Shown: positions 1 to 11,890 of the stretch, piece by piece
How the letters are laid out: each line of letters begins with the position of its first letter
Position numbering within the stretch: the stretch's first letter is position 1
Source: Ditylenchus dipsaci
Taxonomy: Eukaryota; Nematoda; Chromadorea; Rhabditida; Anguinidae
Reading direction: 5' to 3'
Length of the DNA stretch: 64,000 nucleotides
Assembly: GCA_004194705.1 (NCBI GenBank)
Contig: SADC01001330.1
Coordinates: 1 to 64,000, forward strand
The notes under the pieces: generated by a model
Told to the model about the DNA's origin: nothing
The model's database searches: none
Seen by the model: only the letters and a program-made list of their open reading frames with translations
Translations under genes and position numbers: made by a program

Positions 1-1400
1 TGGCTAACGCTTCGAACAAATTAATTTTTCCAGCAACTTGCTTCCTTCCAACATAATAAACACAGATCAATAAAAGTCTGTCAAGGCAAATAAACCCAAA
101 GACAAACCAGGTTTTTGAAGACACCGAAGCATGAGCGACTTTAAAGCGTTCCCTGAGATTGGTGCGTCAAACGAAAAGTATCCAAATTTCTCTGAGAGAC
201 ACGGTCCATTATATCCATCTTGAAAACAATCGCTTCTAAATGGAAGCAAATATGGAAGTAAACACACATACAGCGTAAAGAATTGACTCGGCTACTGCAC
301 GTTGACTGCCCTTCAAACAGATCTTTTCCGAATCGATTCTTCAGCTAAATAGAAGTACCACCTCTTTTTCTACTGCTTCTTTTTTCCTTGCTGAAGTGTT
401 TTCAAAGGGTCAAATTTATTAATGCCCCTAAAAATTATTTTGCCCCCGGCAATTTATTACTGAAAAAAAGAAAAAAGGCAAGAATTCAGATTTCAGGGGC
501 AACATTTTAGTTACATCCGTTTTTCAATAGGAAAAAAAGGCCTCAATATATACGGAAACCATACCTATTATTGCGTTTCTCACATTCTTTCCTCGAAGAG
601 ATTTAGACTTCTTCTGTTCTTATTCAGCTTTCCTTGCTTCTGCTTAAGCTGCTGTTGCATTTTTCGTCTTTGATTGTCGGAGTTTTTTTTGATGCACTCA
701 GCTTGCGTTTGACGCCCAGTATAAACCATGTTGATGTCCCTGAACGCAAAAAAATTAATCAAATTTCACCACGGTCAAAAATCTCAAAACCACGGCTTTT
801 TCGTACACCCATATACCAAAATGTTAGCCACAATCTGAACTGCAAGATCCTAGTAAGATTTTGTCAAAACTAGTAAATTTCGATACCTAGAACTATTTTT
901 AGCCAAAAAGCCCGGTTTTGACGTAAAATATGATTTTTTTACTTCTCTCCGTATGAAAATTACAAATTGAGTATAAATTCAAGCGATATTGCACATACAT
1001 ACATAAAAATTTATGGGCTATCACGTTAGCAACTTTTTTTAGTAGGCTTGTATCAGAAAACAGAGGCTTAGTGCAGTTTAAAGACTCAACTCAGTAAATT
1101 TTTGGAGTACTTTTTTAAAACTAAAATAAATTTTCAATCATAATTTTTGTTTGTTTTAAATTTTCATTAAAACTTTTTTCAACCACCGAATTTGTTATCT
1201 TTTGTTGGCAAGTGATAGCTCATTAAAAGCTGGAAAAACAAAGAATCTCCTCAGTACAAACTAAGACAGAAACCCAAAAAATACTACAAAAATAAGCAAT
1301 ATAGATCGTTAGAAAAAACTGATTGATGATCACTTCTTTTTGAATTTTTCGATTTCGCGCAAAAATTCTCTAATGAACACAAATTTGGTTTTTGAACCCC
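1..1400. other. AT-rich stretch without recognised gene
   Basis: No exon, transposase motif or clear terminal inverted repeat was recognised. Open frames here are short, AT-biased and lack splice-site support. The left arm of a foldback repeat begins just after it. Confidence 0.5.
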
Positions 1401-1610
1401 GTGCAGGTAAATTCGTCCCCAAAACCGCCAATTCAAAATTTTCGAACAGGTTCGAATCCAGTCGGTAGAAAACACAATTTTTTGTTGTAAAGAGCCATAT
1501 AGTCTTAGTAAAGCCGAATGTGGGAAGGAAGAGCATCAGGTAGGTACGGGTGGCGGTAAATTGACCTCTACAAATTTCGCAGGAATTGAAATTTTCCGTC
1601 TGAACCTACC

Positions 1611-1931
1611 AAACCAAGTGGTCGTCCACTTAGAGCAAAATTTTTTTTACGTTTTCCACGTTTTAAACGTATTTTGTGGACTAATTCAGACATGCTGAAT
1701 AGGGTTTGACAGTGGTAAACACCGTTTTCTCAAGTATTTTTTGAGTTTTGGTAAAATCGAGTTCTGGTATTATTATTATTGCTAATTATTGCCCAATACT
1801 CAAGAAATACCATGCAAAACCTTATTTTACTATTATCAAACCATCTTCAGCATGCTCGAATCAGTCCAAAAACAAATTTCGGAACATGAAAAATGTAAAA
1901 ATTTTTGCTCTAAGTGGACGACCACTTGGTT
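1611..1931. mobile_element. MITE with AACCAAGTGGTCGTCCACTT ends
   Basis: The terminal repeat around 1611 recurs inverted around 1905-1931. A second inner inverted pair (CATGCTGAATAGGGTTTGA and ATCAAACCATCTTCAGCATG) brackets the centre. A degraded sister copy runs 2092-2360 and a full one 41505-41822. No coding capacity. Confidence 0.65.
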
Positions 1932-3004
1932 TTTGTTTACCCAGGTAGTCGTACACAGGTCGGGAACTTAGTTAGTGTAGTGGTACACGGTAGTAACAGT
2001 TTGGTCTGTGATCCAAGCAATGATTTCCATATGATTTCTACGATTCTATGATCCAACGTCAGTTCTGCTGAATAATCCATGCACCACAAAACCAGTAGTC
2101 GTTCACTTGGAGCAAAAAATTTTCTACGTTTTCCATCTTCCAAAACATATTTTCTGGACTAATTTAGGCATGCTGAAGATGGTTTGATAGTGGTGAAATG
2201 CCGTTTCGTCGAGTATTGGAATTTTTAAGTATTGGACATAATTGATTTTACCAAAACTGGTTTTTATCAAAGCTCAAAAAATACCCTACAAAACGGCATT
2301 TTAACACTATCAAACCATCTTCAGCATGTCCGCATTAGCCCACGAAACCGGTTTTAAGGCCCTCTCTTCACCTGACCATTAGGCACCTACTCAAGGTATT
2401 GGTTTGGAGTGGGTAAAGTCGTAATTTTGGTCCTAACAAACCCGATTTCCCACACAATTCTAAGTTAGAAAAATATTGTTCGTACTCATTTGATCACATC
2501 ATTTGATCACACCTCATTTGATGCCACCTCATTTGATCCAACTCATTTCATCCCAACTCATTTGATCCAATTTCGGTACTAGGCTAATTCACACGGAAAA
2601 ATGAAGTCCAGTGGTAGACCACTAAATGACACTGGCCAACCAGTAACTCCCACTGGAATGCCAGAAAGTATAAATTTCCAGTGGATTGCCGCATTCCAGT
2701 GGTTAAATCGCTCATTTAGTGGCAATTTGGTGGAATCCATCAATTTAATACTGGAATTCCAGTGGCAATCCACTGGAATATTCGATACAAGTGGCAATTT
2801 GGTGGAAATCTAGCAATTTCCAGTGGAATGCCAGTGGTAATCCACTGGAATTTGTGACTTACTGGTATTCCAGTGGCAATTTTTATCCAATTATCGTAGT
2901 TGACACTAAACTAATGTTATTTTAACCTTTTATACCAGGAATATATTTTTTATCACCTAGCTGTTTGGTTTAAGTATTATTTTGTCCTCATTTAAAAATC
3001 TTTA

Positions 3005-3282
3005 TACAGTCGACGCTCGATTTAAGGACACAAAATTTTGTTGGTTTTGGTTTCTTAATAAAAATCGATATATGGACGCGGCGTAAGGGCGTTTGGCCCC
3101 TTTTTTCCGTTTGTGGAAAAAAAGGGCCAACGACTTACGTAAGTCGTTTGGCCTTTTTTCACAAATGGAAAAAGGGGCCTAAAGGCTAAGCTACGACCAT
3201 GGACGCTCGATACAAGGACAGCTCGATTTAAGGACAGTGTTTGCCCGTCCCCAGGCTGTCCTTAAATCGAGCGTCGACTGTA
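3005..3282. mobile_element. Pogo/Tigger-like MITE, TA flanked
   Basis: Both ends read TACAGTCGACGCTCGATTTA in inverted orientation, with TA at each boundary as expected for the Tc1/mariner/pogo group. The inner part has a second strong hairpin (TTTGGCC arms, 3088-3180). Non-coding. Confidence 0.8.
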
Positions 3283-3621
3283 TATTTTTATCATGGAAAG
3301 TCTAGCACATTTTCGTTACAATCTTGAGTTATACATGATTTTTATGATTTTTTATTAGCATACAGCGAAAAATTAAAACCTGTTTAACAAATATAATTTC
3401 GTTTCTGAGATTCATACTCCCATAATTCCCATTAAAATATAAAATTGCTAAAGTCAGTCGAATAATATCTCCTGCTGTTGTACTTGTTAATTCTTCAATT
3501 TCACTAGTTATATCACTTGATTGCATTCATCCACACAATAAGCACATTCAATAACGAAAGAACTCATTATTTCAAAAATTGAGTATATAGGCGTCTAATA
3601 ACCTCAATACATTAAAACGAC

Positions 3622-3694
3622 ATGTTGGCTGAGTGGGTAGTGGCTCAGGGTCATACCACTCGGGTGGTCGGTTCGAATCCGGACAGTGGCAGGG
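3622..3694 (+). ncRNA. tRNA-derived segment (A and B boxes), probably SINE-like
   Basis: An A-box-like word TGGCTGAGTGGG (about 3625) and a perfect B-box GGTTCGAATCC (about 3671) are spaced as in a tRNA. The T stem can almost form. The acceptor stem does not pair, so this is not a functional tRNA. It reads as a tRNA-derived pol III promoter fragment inside a foldback element. Confidence 0.45.
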
Positions 3695-5341
3695 TATACT
3701 TTTTTTCAGTGGAATACCACCTCGATTCCAGTGGAATACCACCTAAATTTCACTGGAATCCCACCTTATTGCACTGGAACACCACCGAATTCCCTCACGC
3801 ATCGATGGCACTCCCACTGGTGATTTGTGGTGAACCAGTAGGAATTAGGTGGATCCCACTGAATTTTTTTATCCGTGTAAAAGTTCGAATAATGTGGTCT
3901 TCTTCTCTTTGTGGGCTCTCTGTTGTTATTTTTTAGTTTTCGTAAAGGCTGAATCATAAAGACCGAAAGTTTATTACTTACTTGGCCGTAGTTTCATACT
4001 TATCCCAACACAACCAGAGAGAGAAGCATTAAGTGGCTTCCTTTGCTGGCTCATCGATGCTGGTGGAACTAACCGGCTTTTTCGACAAAGACTTGATCTT
4101 GCAAGGTTTAACTGTTGACAGCGACAAAAGCTTAACATCTGTCTAGCCGGCTCTTCTGACACAAAATGGTGATTACAGCAGTTTTTACCTTCACTATGAC
4201 ATTCGACGCTGTAAACACAATATCGTTTTGAAAAAAGAAAACTGATAAATTACCACATGGGCATTAGGACACTGTATACAGATGTGAGGATTGAGTAGGC
4301 GAAGACCGTTGATTGACCCAAATATGGTTTTTGCCGTACCGTTGCGCTTGTCGTCATTAATGCAGCGCCAGCTTTGAATTGTCCATCGCTCACTAGCCTG
4401 TTTTTTCACAAAGTCATAGCCACTGGCGATACAGCACTACTTTTCTCGATTCGTTCAAGACAAAATCCCCTAAAAATACTTAATAAAGAAGAAAAAACAA
4501 ACAAAAGTTCTCTACCTGAAGAGATGGTTGATCCACAAATTCACCTTCGTTATGCACACCGCTTAGCAGGGCATCACCACTTTCATAGCCATCGATATTG
4601 CTGAAACCAGAAAATCAACAAAGTTTTCCTACAAATAGATCTGACAAAAATACCGCTATGCTTTCGAAAATGTTGAATTCCAAAATTTTGAAATTGGGAT
4701 CAAATGAGTGGGATCAAATGAGTTGGGATCAAATGAGGTGGGATCAAATGAGGTGGGGATCAAATGAGTTGTGATCAAATTAGTGGGATCAAATGAGTTG
4801 TGATCAAATGAGTGGATCAAATGAGTGTGTACGAAATATTTGCTACTACCAGGATTCGAACCTGCTCGAAATTTTTGAATTGGCGGTTTTGGGGAACGAA
4901 TTTACCTGGGGACGAATTTACCGCCGCCCACGAGAACAACTAAATTAAGAATTTTCGAACCGTGCCAATAAACAATCACTTTCGAATACATTTTTTTCAT
5001 TTTTCTCTGTGTTTGATGATCAAACAAACTTTCTGCGATCAAACTTTGATCACCCTTCTTTCTGTGCTTGGTGCTCAACTTCCAAGCGTTTTCATAGTGA
5101 CACATACTCTAAGCTGAAGCATTTATTCATGGCTAGAGAAAAACGCACGAGTAAATTGCAAAAACGTTCATTCACTAGATAATCTATTTATTTGATTTGT
5201 CAATTTTTTCTACGACAGATGATAAATTTCCCTGTCACTCTATACATGAAATCAGATCAATTAAATATTGATGTTCCAGTCATGATACCAAAAATTAAAT
5301 ATTTTTATGCACCGTTTGAAAAGCTTTCAATTTCAGAAATC

Positions 5342-7770
5342 ATGGTGCGACTCTCAGTTGATGTTCTCAATGAAGCTTATCAGTTCGTAAACACAGTCAG
5401 TCAACAGCGTGAAAATGGGTGCAGGTCATTCATCGATGCAACAGTCATCGACAATAAAAATTTATCGATGCAAAACTCATCGCTGCAAAACTCATCGCCA
5501 ACAAACTCATCGCCAAAAGAAACTCATCGCTTGCAAAACTCATCGCCGGCAAAACTCATCGATGGCAAAACTCATCGCCAGCTCAACTCATCGATGCTTT
5601 AATTCGTCGATTATTTATTCACCGAACTATATTTTGTCGATTGTCTATTCATCGACATTTCTATTTCGTCGATTATCTGTTCATCGACACTTTTGTCTTA
5701 TCGTTTTTGCTTTTTTCCGTCCGTCACACTTTTTATAAATTATTGTTTTACAACCTAATTTTTAGCCTTTTTGCAATGTTTTGTCTGATATCTTTCCGGA
5801 CCCTCAAGTTCAAACATTTAGCTACCGTATTTCCTCTAATAAGCGCCCCGCTCTAATAAGCGCCCCTTCTCGACTTTGAGGTCTGGATCTCAGTGTAGAA
5901 GCCATATTTTGCAAAGCTGTTTGATACGTTTTCTTTAACTCCCACGAGCCCTACTGATTCTACTTTTTGATTTTGTTAAGCACCCGAAAATCTCGAAATC
6001 GAATTCCAAATTTTGCGATTTTCGAGGTTTGAAAAATAAGCGCCCGGGGGCTTATTAGAGGAAATACGGTATCTTTTAGCCAAATGCGTAAAATCAAACT
6101 TGTTTCTAAAAAAAATTTTCCTTGCCCTCCAAATCGGTGATGGTTGATTTTAGCTGTATTTAAGGTGGATTTTTGTGTTCAAGCCCACTTTTCTACCAGG
6201 TAGGGTAGCTAAATGGCCACTTAAGGTGTGTAGGTAGCCAGATGGGATAGTCAAGTGTCAGGTCAAGTGTCCAGGTATCATTACAGTCAATTTTTGATAT
6301 ACGTATACCTGGGGACCAGGTCTGGTGTACGTTATATATGCGAAATAGGCGAGGGTAGGCGAGGATAAGCGAGGATAGGCAAGGGTAGGCGAGGTAGAGT
6401 AGGTGGGTTGATAGGTAGGGTGAATGTCTACCGAACAACGGAGATAGTATCCGAAACACTAATGTTCCCAAACAACATAGGCGTCGATAGGCGCCTGCAG
6501 ACCCTAGTATCTCATACTTCTCTAAAACCATAAACAAATAAAAACGCACACTCCATTTTATTCACTTGACTCGATAATAGACAAGATACAACACATAATA
6601 AATTATTCAACTTCTCCAAGAGCATAGTTATAAACAGTTAAAAAAGAAGAAAAAGTGATCTACAAGGACAGCATTGTATGAATCAAGAAATGAAACTATC
6701 GACGAAACACAAGTGTCGATGAATAGGCAATCGGCGAAATATAAGTGTCGATAAACGAACAATCGACAAAATACAAGTGTCGATGAGTTTTGCAAGCGAT
6801 AAGTTGCTTTTGGCGATGAGTTTTGCCATCGATGAGTTTTGCCGGCGATGAGTTTTGCAAGCGATGAGTTTCTTTTGGCGATGAGTTTTGTTGGCGATGA
6901 GTTTTGCAGCGATGAGTTTTGCATCGATAAATTTTTATTGTCGATGACTGTTGCATCGATGAATTGACCTGCACCCTGAAATATGCTTCCGAAGTTTGCA
7001 ATACCCACCTAGAGAATCTCGGTGTCACCAGGTTGCAACATTTCGATTTTTTTTCTTTCAATTTTCAAATTTGTGCTTTTAGGATCAGTTTGATGTGGTG
7101 GATTTGACGGACAACAATATTCGCAAGTTACACAATCTTCTCTCTCTTGAAACGATTGCAAACGCTTCTCTTACACAATAATCACGTCTCCGTAAGCTCT
7201 CTCACCAATGATTCATGATTGCAGCTCTATATAATTTTTAGGAAATTGACAAAGCAATTGGAGAGCACTTGCCCAATCTGAAGACTCTAGCACTGACGAA
7301 CAATGAAGTTACTGAGCTGGTGGACGTCGACCCTTTGGCGACTTGCAAGAACTTGAGCATCTGACTATGGTTGAAATCCAGTGACGCACAAACCCAACTA
7401 CAGACTCTATATGATCTACACTTTGAGGAATGTCAGAGTGCTGGATTTTCAGCGAGTCAAAGACAAGGTCATTTCCTGTGCACCAATTTTTTTTTGAATC
7501 TTTATATGTGCCTTTAGGAACGTGTAGCTGCAAGAAGTTGTTCAAGCCGAAAAGACTATTATTAATGATTCAGGAACGGAAAATCTGACAAGCACTGATT
7601 CAGCCGCGAAGCAGCTTCCAAACACCGAGGATCCGGCTCTGAAGATGTTGTCAAACACTGGTGGTCAAGCTATGGAAGTCTCAATCAATGACGAAAAGCA
7701 AATTGGTGGATCTGCCACTGTTGTTTCTGCAGCCGCTCAGATGGATGAGTATGAAGACATGGTGTGTTGA
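5342..7770 (+). CDS. SNRPA1: U2 snRNP A' protein (leucine-rich), exon 1 interrupted
   Basis: U2A' is the leucine-rich U2 snRNP subunit that binds U2B'' and U2 snRNA in the spliceosome. The N-terminal piece starts at 5342 (MVRLSVDVLNEAYQFVNTVS, like MVKLTAELIEQAAQYTNAV of the family). It is cut at about 5417 by a 1.56-kb foldback element and resumes at about 6977 with IPTLENLGVT. Further exons are 7083-7191 (FDVVDLTDNNIRKL, then RLQTLLLHNN), 7242-7467 (LPNLKTLALTNNEVTELVDV, NPVTHKPNYRLYMIYTLR, VRVLDFQRVKDK) and 7518-7770. Introns are 50-51 nt with GT/TTTAG borders. Single-base frame breaks occur near 7150, 7350 and 7530. AATAAA follows at about 7816. The family assignment is secure. Whether the copy works is open. 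Confidence 0.85.
5825..6069. mobile_element. TACCGTATTTCCTCTAATAA MITE
   Basis: Inverted ends CCGTATTTCCTCTAATAAGC (5825) and GCTTATTAGAGGAAATACGG (to 6069) are flanked by TA. A second inner motif AAGCGCCCC is iterated in the left arm. Related elements lie at 44508-44773, 45536-45716 and 59209-59373. Confidence 0.75.
6340..6402. repeat. Tandem GGGTAGGCGAGGATA repeat
   Basis: About five imperfect units of 12-13 nt (GGTAGGCGAGGATAAGC-like). Open frames across it are repeat translations. Confidence 0.6.
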
Positions 7771-8764
7771 CACATTGGTTCAAAATTTGTGTTTGTTTAC
7801 GTTGTTGATGGTGTCGAATAAAGATTTTTTGGTTGCATGTCTGGGTAGTCCGTTTCTTATGACCCGTCCCAGTGTCCGTCCCGGGGTGATTTTGGCTTCA
7901 CGGATTTATTATCCCGCCCTGATTTTTGAAAATATGTCCCGTCGATGGCCCCTTAGAATTCAAAACATAATCACTTTAAGATTTTTGCCCGGAATGCAAA
8001 AGTTCAAAATTTGACTGAAATTTTGATACATTGAACCCAAGCTGGACAAATTCGTAAGTTATTTTCATTTCCGACTATTCCGGGCAAACTTATTTCAGAC
8101 GCTTTCTCAGATCCAGGCATCAAAAATATTTTGTCTAGCTTTTGTCCATGACGTGAAACTGCGACAAAATATTTTGCATATTTTTTTGAAAACTGGTTTT
8201 CGTTGTCAAATTTCCTGTTTGTGTCTTGATCGGGGAAATTTTTGTCCCGTCTCGGAATTTCGGTTGGTCCTGACCGTCCGGGATTTTTTTTCAGAATTTT
8301 TGTCCCGTCCCGGAATAGGCCATTCTCCATCCTAGTGTGAAGCGTGTGCAGCCTTTTCTTTGATTGCCTACCTCACTCGATTTCTTGTTCTACGAATCAC
8401 TCTATGGGTTTTTAATACGGGTTGCGTGTCAAAACTAAATTTTCTTTAAATTTTTGATATTATTATCTTTGACTTCGAGGCAGTTCTTGTCATTCACACA
8501 ATTTTTAAGGCAGAAAGTCAAGACACTACCTACTAGCATCTTGCTACATAAAGATGTAATTTTGCATTGCATTCTGTATGAATGTTTCGAAAACTAGTCT
8601 TTGTTGTGCATCGTCACAAAGTCCAGAATTAAAACTATTTTGTTGAGGTCATTTACATTGGCGGGTTAGGCCGCCTTTTTGCGATATAGTCGACGTTCTC
8701 TATAACATACTCCCATATAACTTACAGCTCTCTATAACATACGGCATAATAATGCCATCTTGGT
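7771..8764. other. 3' flank and dispersed-repeat region
   Basis: After the U2A' stop and poly(A) signal the sequence is non-coding. It includes a CCCGTCCCGG-rich repeat and, at 8690-8755, a fragment resembling a pogo-like end (AGTCGACGTTCTCTATAACA). No exon seen. Confidence 0.45.
8135..8335. repeat. Dispersed repeat, copy 1 (GTCCCGTCCCGGAATTT)
   Basis: This block matches 56815-57060 over its whole length in the same order. Both have TTGTCCNTGACGTGAAACTG, then TTTTTTTGAAAACTG, TGTCAAATTTCCTGTTT, GTCCCGTCCCGGAATTTC and AGGCCATYCTCCAT. Short pieces recur at 53290-53360 and 54190-54255. Class unknown. Confidence 0.65.
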
Positions 8765-8960
8765 CAAGCTTTAAAAGGGCGTACCAGCTCGTTACACTGA
8801 AATTAAGGCGGACACCAGCAATTTGTTTCTCTCTCGACTATTTTCTATAAAGGTTCTAACTGATCCGACGAAAGTTTTCTGCCTACTTTTTAAAAGTAAT
8901 ATGAGGTCATAAATATCAATTTTGAGTTGAAACGAGTGAAACAAGGAAGATTTTAAAATT
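8765..8960. mobile_element. Internal-deletion derivative of a putative transposon
   Basis: CTGATCCGACGAAAGTTTTC, then CTACTTTTT, then AGGTCATAAATAT occur here in one run. The same words flank about 250 nt of extra sequence at 32330-32625, where an HTH-like peptide is encoded. The copy here joins them directly. TTACACTGAAATTAAGGCGG at its left end matches 32680-32700 inverted. Confidence 0.55.
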
Positions 8961-8974
8961 TTAAAAATGTTCTT

Positions 8975-9175
8975 TTATTAGAAGGGGGCGAATTGTCCTT
9001 TTAAATCGGGAGGGGCGAATTGTCCCATTTTATCGGGAGGATGCGAATCGCCCTTTTTATTGGGAGAAGCGAATTGTCCCTTTTTATTGGGAGGGGGCGA
9101 ATTGTCCCTTCTTATTGGGAAGGGGCGAATTTTCCGAGGGGGCGAATCGTCCAAGGGGGCGAATTGTCATCGACC
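8975..9175. repeat. Tandem GGGGCGAATTGTCCCTTTTT array
   Basis: Six to eight units of about 25-30 nt share GGGAGGGGGCGAATTGTCC. The last units are shortened. No mirrored partner array was found in the window. Confidence 0.7.
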
Positions 9176-9750
9176 GACTAAAAACATATAAATTTTTTTA
9201 ACGATTATGTTTACAAAAGTTGGTGCAACTTCACGCTGTCACTCTTTTTCACAAACTTTTTTGAGTTATCTGGTGCAGAAATCAACGGGCTTTTAAAATA
9301 TGCAAACCAAAAAATTTGAGGCAGAATTAAAAAAATTTGTGTAGACCACTTTTTACGTCGAAAAAAAATTTCAAAAAATTTTTTCACAGCATTCAGACCC
9401 ATTTTTATGAAATTTCTATAACTCAATGGTAAAATCTTTGATTATAGAAAGGAAGCCATGAGATTTCTGCGTCGAATAACATATAACACTCTAAAAAAAG
9501 TATAAAAACATTACTGTTGAGCATTTGAAAATAAAAATTTCTCATTTTTCGGAGGTCTCCACTGGAGACTCTCCACTAACTCATTTTTTAAAAAGCATGA
9601 TTTTCCGTGCAGGGCCATTTTTTTAATATGAAAGTTCTTTTTAAAGTTGCTCAAAATGAGTTGCTCTACAAGATAGGCGTAAAAAATTTAGCGTCGAAAT
9701 TCTGAGGTGACAAGGTGTTGTTCAAAATTACAGAAAACGAGTTTTAAATA

Positions 9751-10830
9751 GGGCCTTTATACACGCATTGCCTAGGTCACAGGTTCGAATACCACTAGGT
9801 GCACACCCGTTTTCACCGACTTTTATTTACAAGTTTGGTTTCTAAATGATATTCAGGCTATTAGCTATCTAAAAGGTTTATTAGCAAAGGGTAAACTTTG
9901 GTGCATAGACGTTTCGCCCATATTTGGACAAATGTCCAAATATGGGCGAAACGTTTCGCCCATATTTGGACATTTGTCAAAAATGGGCGAAACGCTAATT
10001 TTGCCTTGGTCCCCCTGTTGATTTTTTTACAAATTTTCATTTTGTTTAATTGCGTCAAAAACCGTTCCATAACACATTTTCCCTCGCTTTTTTAGCGAAA
10101 AAAGAGATTATATCTATAAACCTCGTACCATTTTGTGAATTTTCCAACCATATGCTGATGTCATGTTTTGTTTTCGATTTTTGGATTTATATTATTTGTC
10201 TGTTTTTTTGCTGAAAGAGCTATTTTTAGAGTGCCTAACAAAGTGCTACTAGAATTTTTTGGGTTTTTTCAGGATTCACGATCTTCACTGAAATTAATCC
10301 CATAATTTTTCAAAGTATGGCGCACTAAATTTTTTACAACGATCATAACAATCAACAGTTAAATCGATTACGAACTTGATGAAGCCAAGAGAAAATATCG
10401 CTATTGGACCAATCGAATACTTTCATTTTGGGCAGCTAAAACAGACAAATAATTATAAATCTAAAAATCTAAAACAAAACATGACATCAGCATATGGTTG
10501 GAAAATTCACAAAATGGTACGAGGTTTATAGATATAATCTCTTTTTCGCTAAAAAAGCGAGGGAACATGTGTTATGGAACGGTTTTTGACGCAATTAGAC
10601 TAAATAAAAATTTGTAAAAAAATCAACAGGGGGGACCAAGGCAAAATTAGCGTTTCGCCCATATTTGGACATTTGTCCAAATATGGGCGAAACGTTTCGC
10701 CCATATTTGGACAAATGTCCAAATATGGGCGAAACGTCCCTTTACCTAAACTTTAAGAACTGAAGTAAAAAATTCGTGTGCATCCAGTGCTATTCGAACC
10801 TGTGACCTAGGCGATGCATACACAAAGCCC
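9751..10830. mobile_element. 1.08-kb palindromic foldback with cruciform sub-arms
   Basis: Left words CGCATTGCCTAGGTCACAGG, TTTCGCCCATATTTGGACA and ACCATATGCTGATGTCATG all recur inverted in mirror order up to about 10830, with the centre near 10300. Each arm contains its own near-perfect dyads of GTTTCGCCCATATTTGGACA. No open frame resembles a transposase. Confidence 0.8.
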
Positions 10831-11004
10831 CTCAATACTTTACTGGGCTTCTCATCCAACTTTTTGGCCTATGGGCTCGAGATCTCAACAGATTTGATTT
10901 ACAGTCGCATACTGGCTGTCCAACGAGACCAAATTCTAATTTGCGAGTGAAAAACAAGTTCGTGAGGTTCCCTTGCAAATAGGTCACAAATTTCGGGCAG
11001 GAGT

Positions 11005-11430
11005 AAGATGTGTCGAATCGGCGAGCTTTCGATTGCGGATTTTCAAACGCGGATCCGTATGCGGATATTGCGGATTTTACATATGCAGAATCCACTTTAG
11101 AGACTCCACAATTAGGGATCCACATTTGCGGATTTTTGGCGCTACTGTAATATACCCCCCCCCAAAACGCTACTGTAATATACCCCGGCGCGCTTGGTAT
11201 ATTACAGTAGCTTTTTTGGGGGGGGGGGAGTGTATATGACAGTAGCGTCGGATTTTCATCTGCGGAATTTGCTTTTGCGGATTTACATTTGCAGACTTTG
11301 AAATGCGGATTTCACATCTGCGGATTTTCAAGTGCGGACTTTTATTTGCGATTTACATATTTGCGGATTTTGTTTTGCGGTTTCAGCATTTGCGCATTTT
11401 CTTTTTGCGGATTTGCACTATTTTCGGATT
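11005..11430. repeat. GCGGATTT-rich tandem region with small palindromic insert
   Basis: Units of GCGGATTTNCATTT about 14-18 nt long run across most of the interval. They are interrupted at 11143-11250 by a palindrome of CGCTACTGTAATATACCCCC and its complement, which is probably a MITE inserted into the array. Confidence 0.65.
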
Positions 11431-11694
11431 TTTTTTTGTAAATAGGAAATTTTAAAATCATTTTACACATTTACAGTAAAATGGCTGAATTAGCTGATAT
11501 TTATAATTTTCAAATTTTACATTTGTGCTTGTTTAGTTAAATCAAATGCTGGGAAAAGGAACAAAGAGAGAAGATACCAAAGGCGTTTAAATTTAGAGTT
11601 GATACTCCTTTAATCATTAAGTAGATTGACGCCTTACAGGCGTATGGTTGAAGTTATATCAATCGTTTTAAACACTCTAAAGAGAAACTCCAAC

Positions 11695-11890
11695 GTACCC
11701 TTCACTCGTTTCAGGTACCCACAGGTGACTGAGATACCCTTTAGGAAGTTTAAGCACCGCCAGGTGGTTGGGGTACACTCCCGGTGGTTCAAGTACCTCC
11801 AGCTGGTTTCGATGCTCTCCGTGTGATTCAGGTACCATCCAGGTGTTTCACGTACGCTCAGGGTGGTTCAGCTATAATGCAGGTGGTATA
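11695..11890. repeat. Tandem CAGGTGGTTCAAGTACC array
   Basis: About seven degenerate units of roughly 28-30 nt, each containing CAGGTGGTT and GTACC. No coding signal. Confidence 0.6.

Larger units (their letters stand above)
2588..3880. mobile_element. Foldback with CACTGGAAT-type arms
   Basis: Ends CACACGGAAAAATGAA (about 2590) and TTTTTTATCCGTGT (about 3868) are inverted. Inner arms at 2606-2880 and 3706-3862 are built from CCAGTGGNNNNCCACTGGAA units. The interior carries a pogo-like MITE (3005-3282) and a tRNA-like segment (3622-3694). Confidence 0.65.
2470..4836. repeat. Foldback with iterated TCATTTGATCC arms
   Basis: The left arm (2470-2573) is an array of CTCATTTGATCC-type units. The right arm (4694-4836) is the same array inverted (GGATCAAATGAGT units). 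Unit spacing is 10-14 nt and imperfect. It is nested directly inside the 1405-4907 arms. Confidence 0.7.
1405..4907. repeat. Large foldback repeat, outer arms
   Basis: Positions 1405-1459 are an inverted copy of 4851-4907. Both contain AATTCGTCCCCAAAACCGCC or its complement, followed by a GGTTCGAATCC-like B-box word. The interior holds several independently recognisable repeats, so this is the shell of an older element that was repeatedly inserted into. No protein was found inside. Confidence 0.6.
5417..6976. mobile_element. Foldback element inserted in U2A' exon 1
   Basis: The ends are perfect inverted words GGGTGCAGGTCA and TGACCTGCACCC. The arms (5429-5600 and 6780-6965) are arrays of CATCG plus CAAAACT units, mirrored almost base for base near the ends. 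Flanks are TGAAAAT and TGAAATAT, compatible with a short target duplication. The core carries a TACCGTATTT MITE (5825-6069) and a GCGAGG-rich tandem. No transposase. Confidence 0.8.

Noticed and set aside
2601..2813. Protein-coding gene in the CACTGGAAT repeats
   Set aside because: Open in both strands because of the repeat unit; no splice sites or family motif.
5417..6976. Programmed DNA elimination of exon-interrupting elements as an established conclusion
   Set aside because: The geometry allows it, but there is no direct evidence in sequence; simple pseudogenization or intron-like splicing is equally possible, so it is left as a test only.
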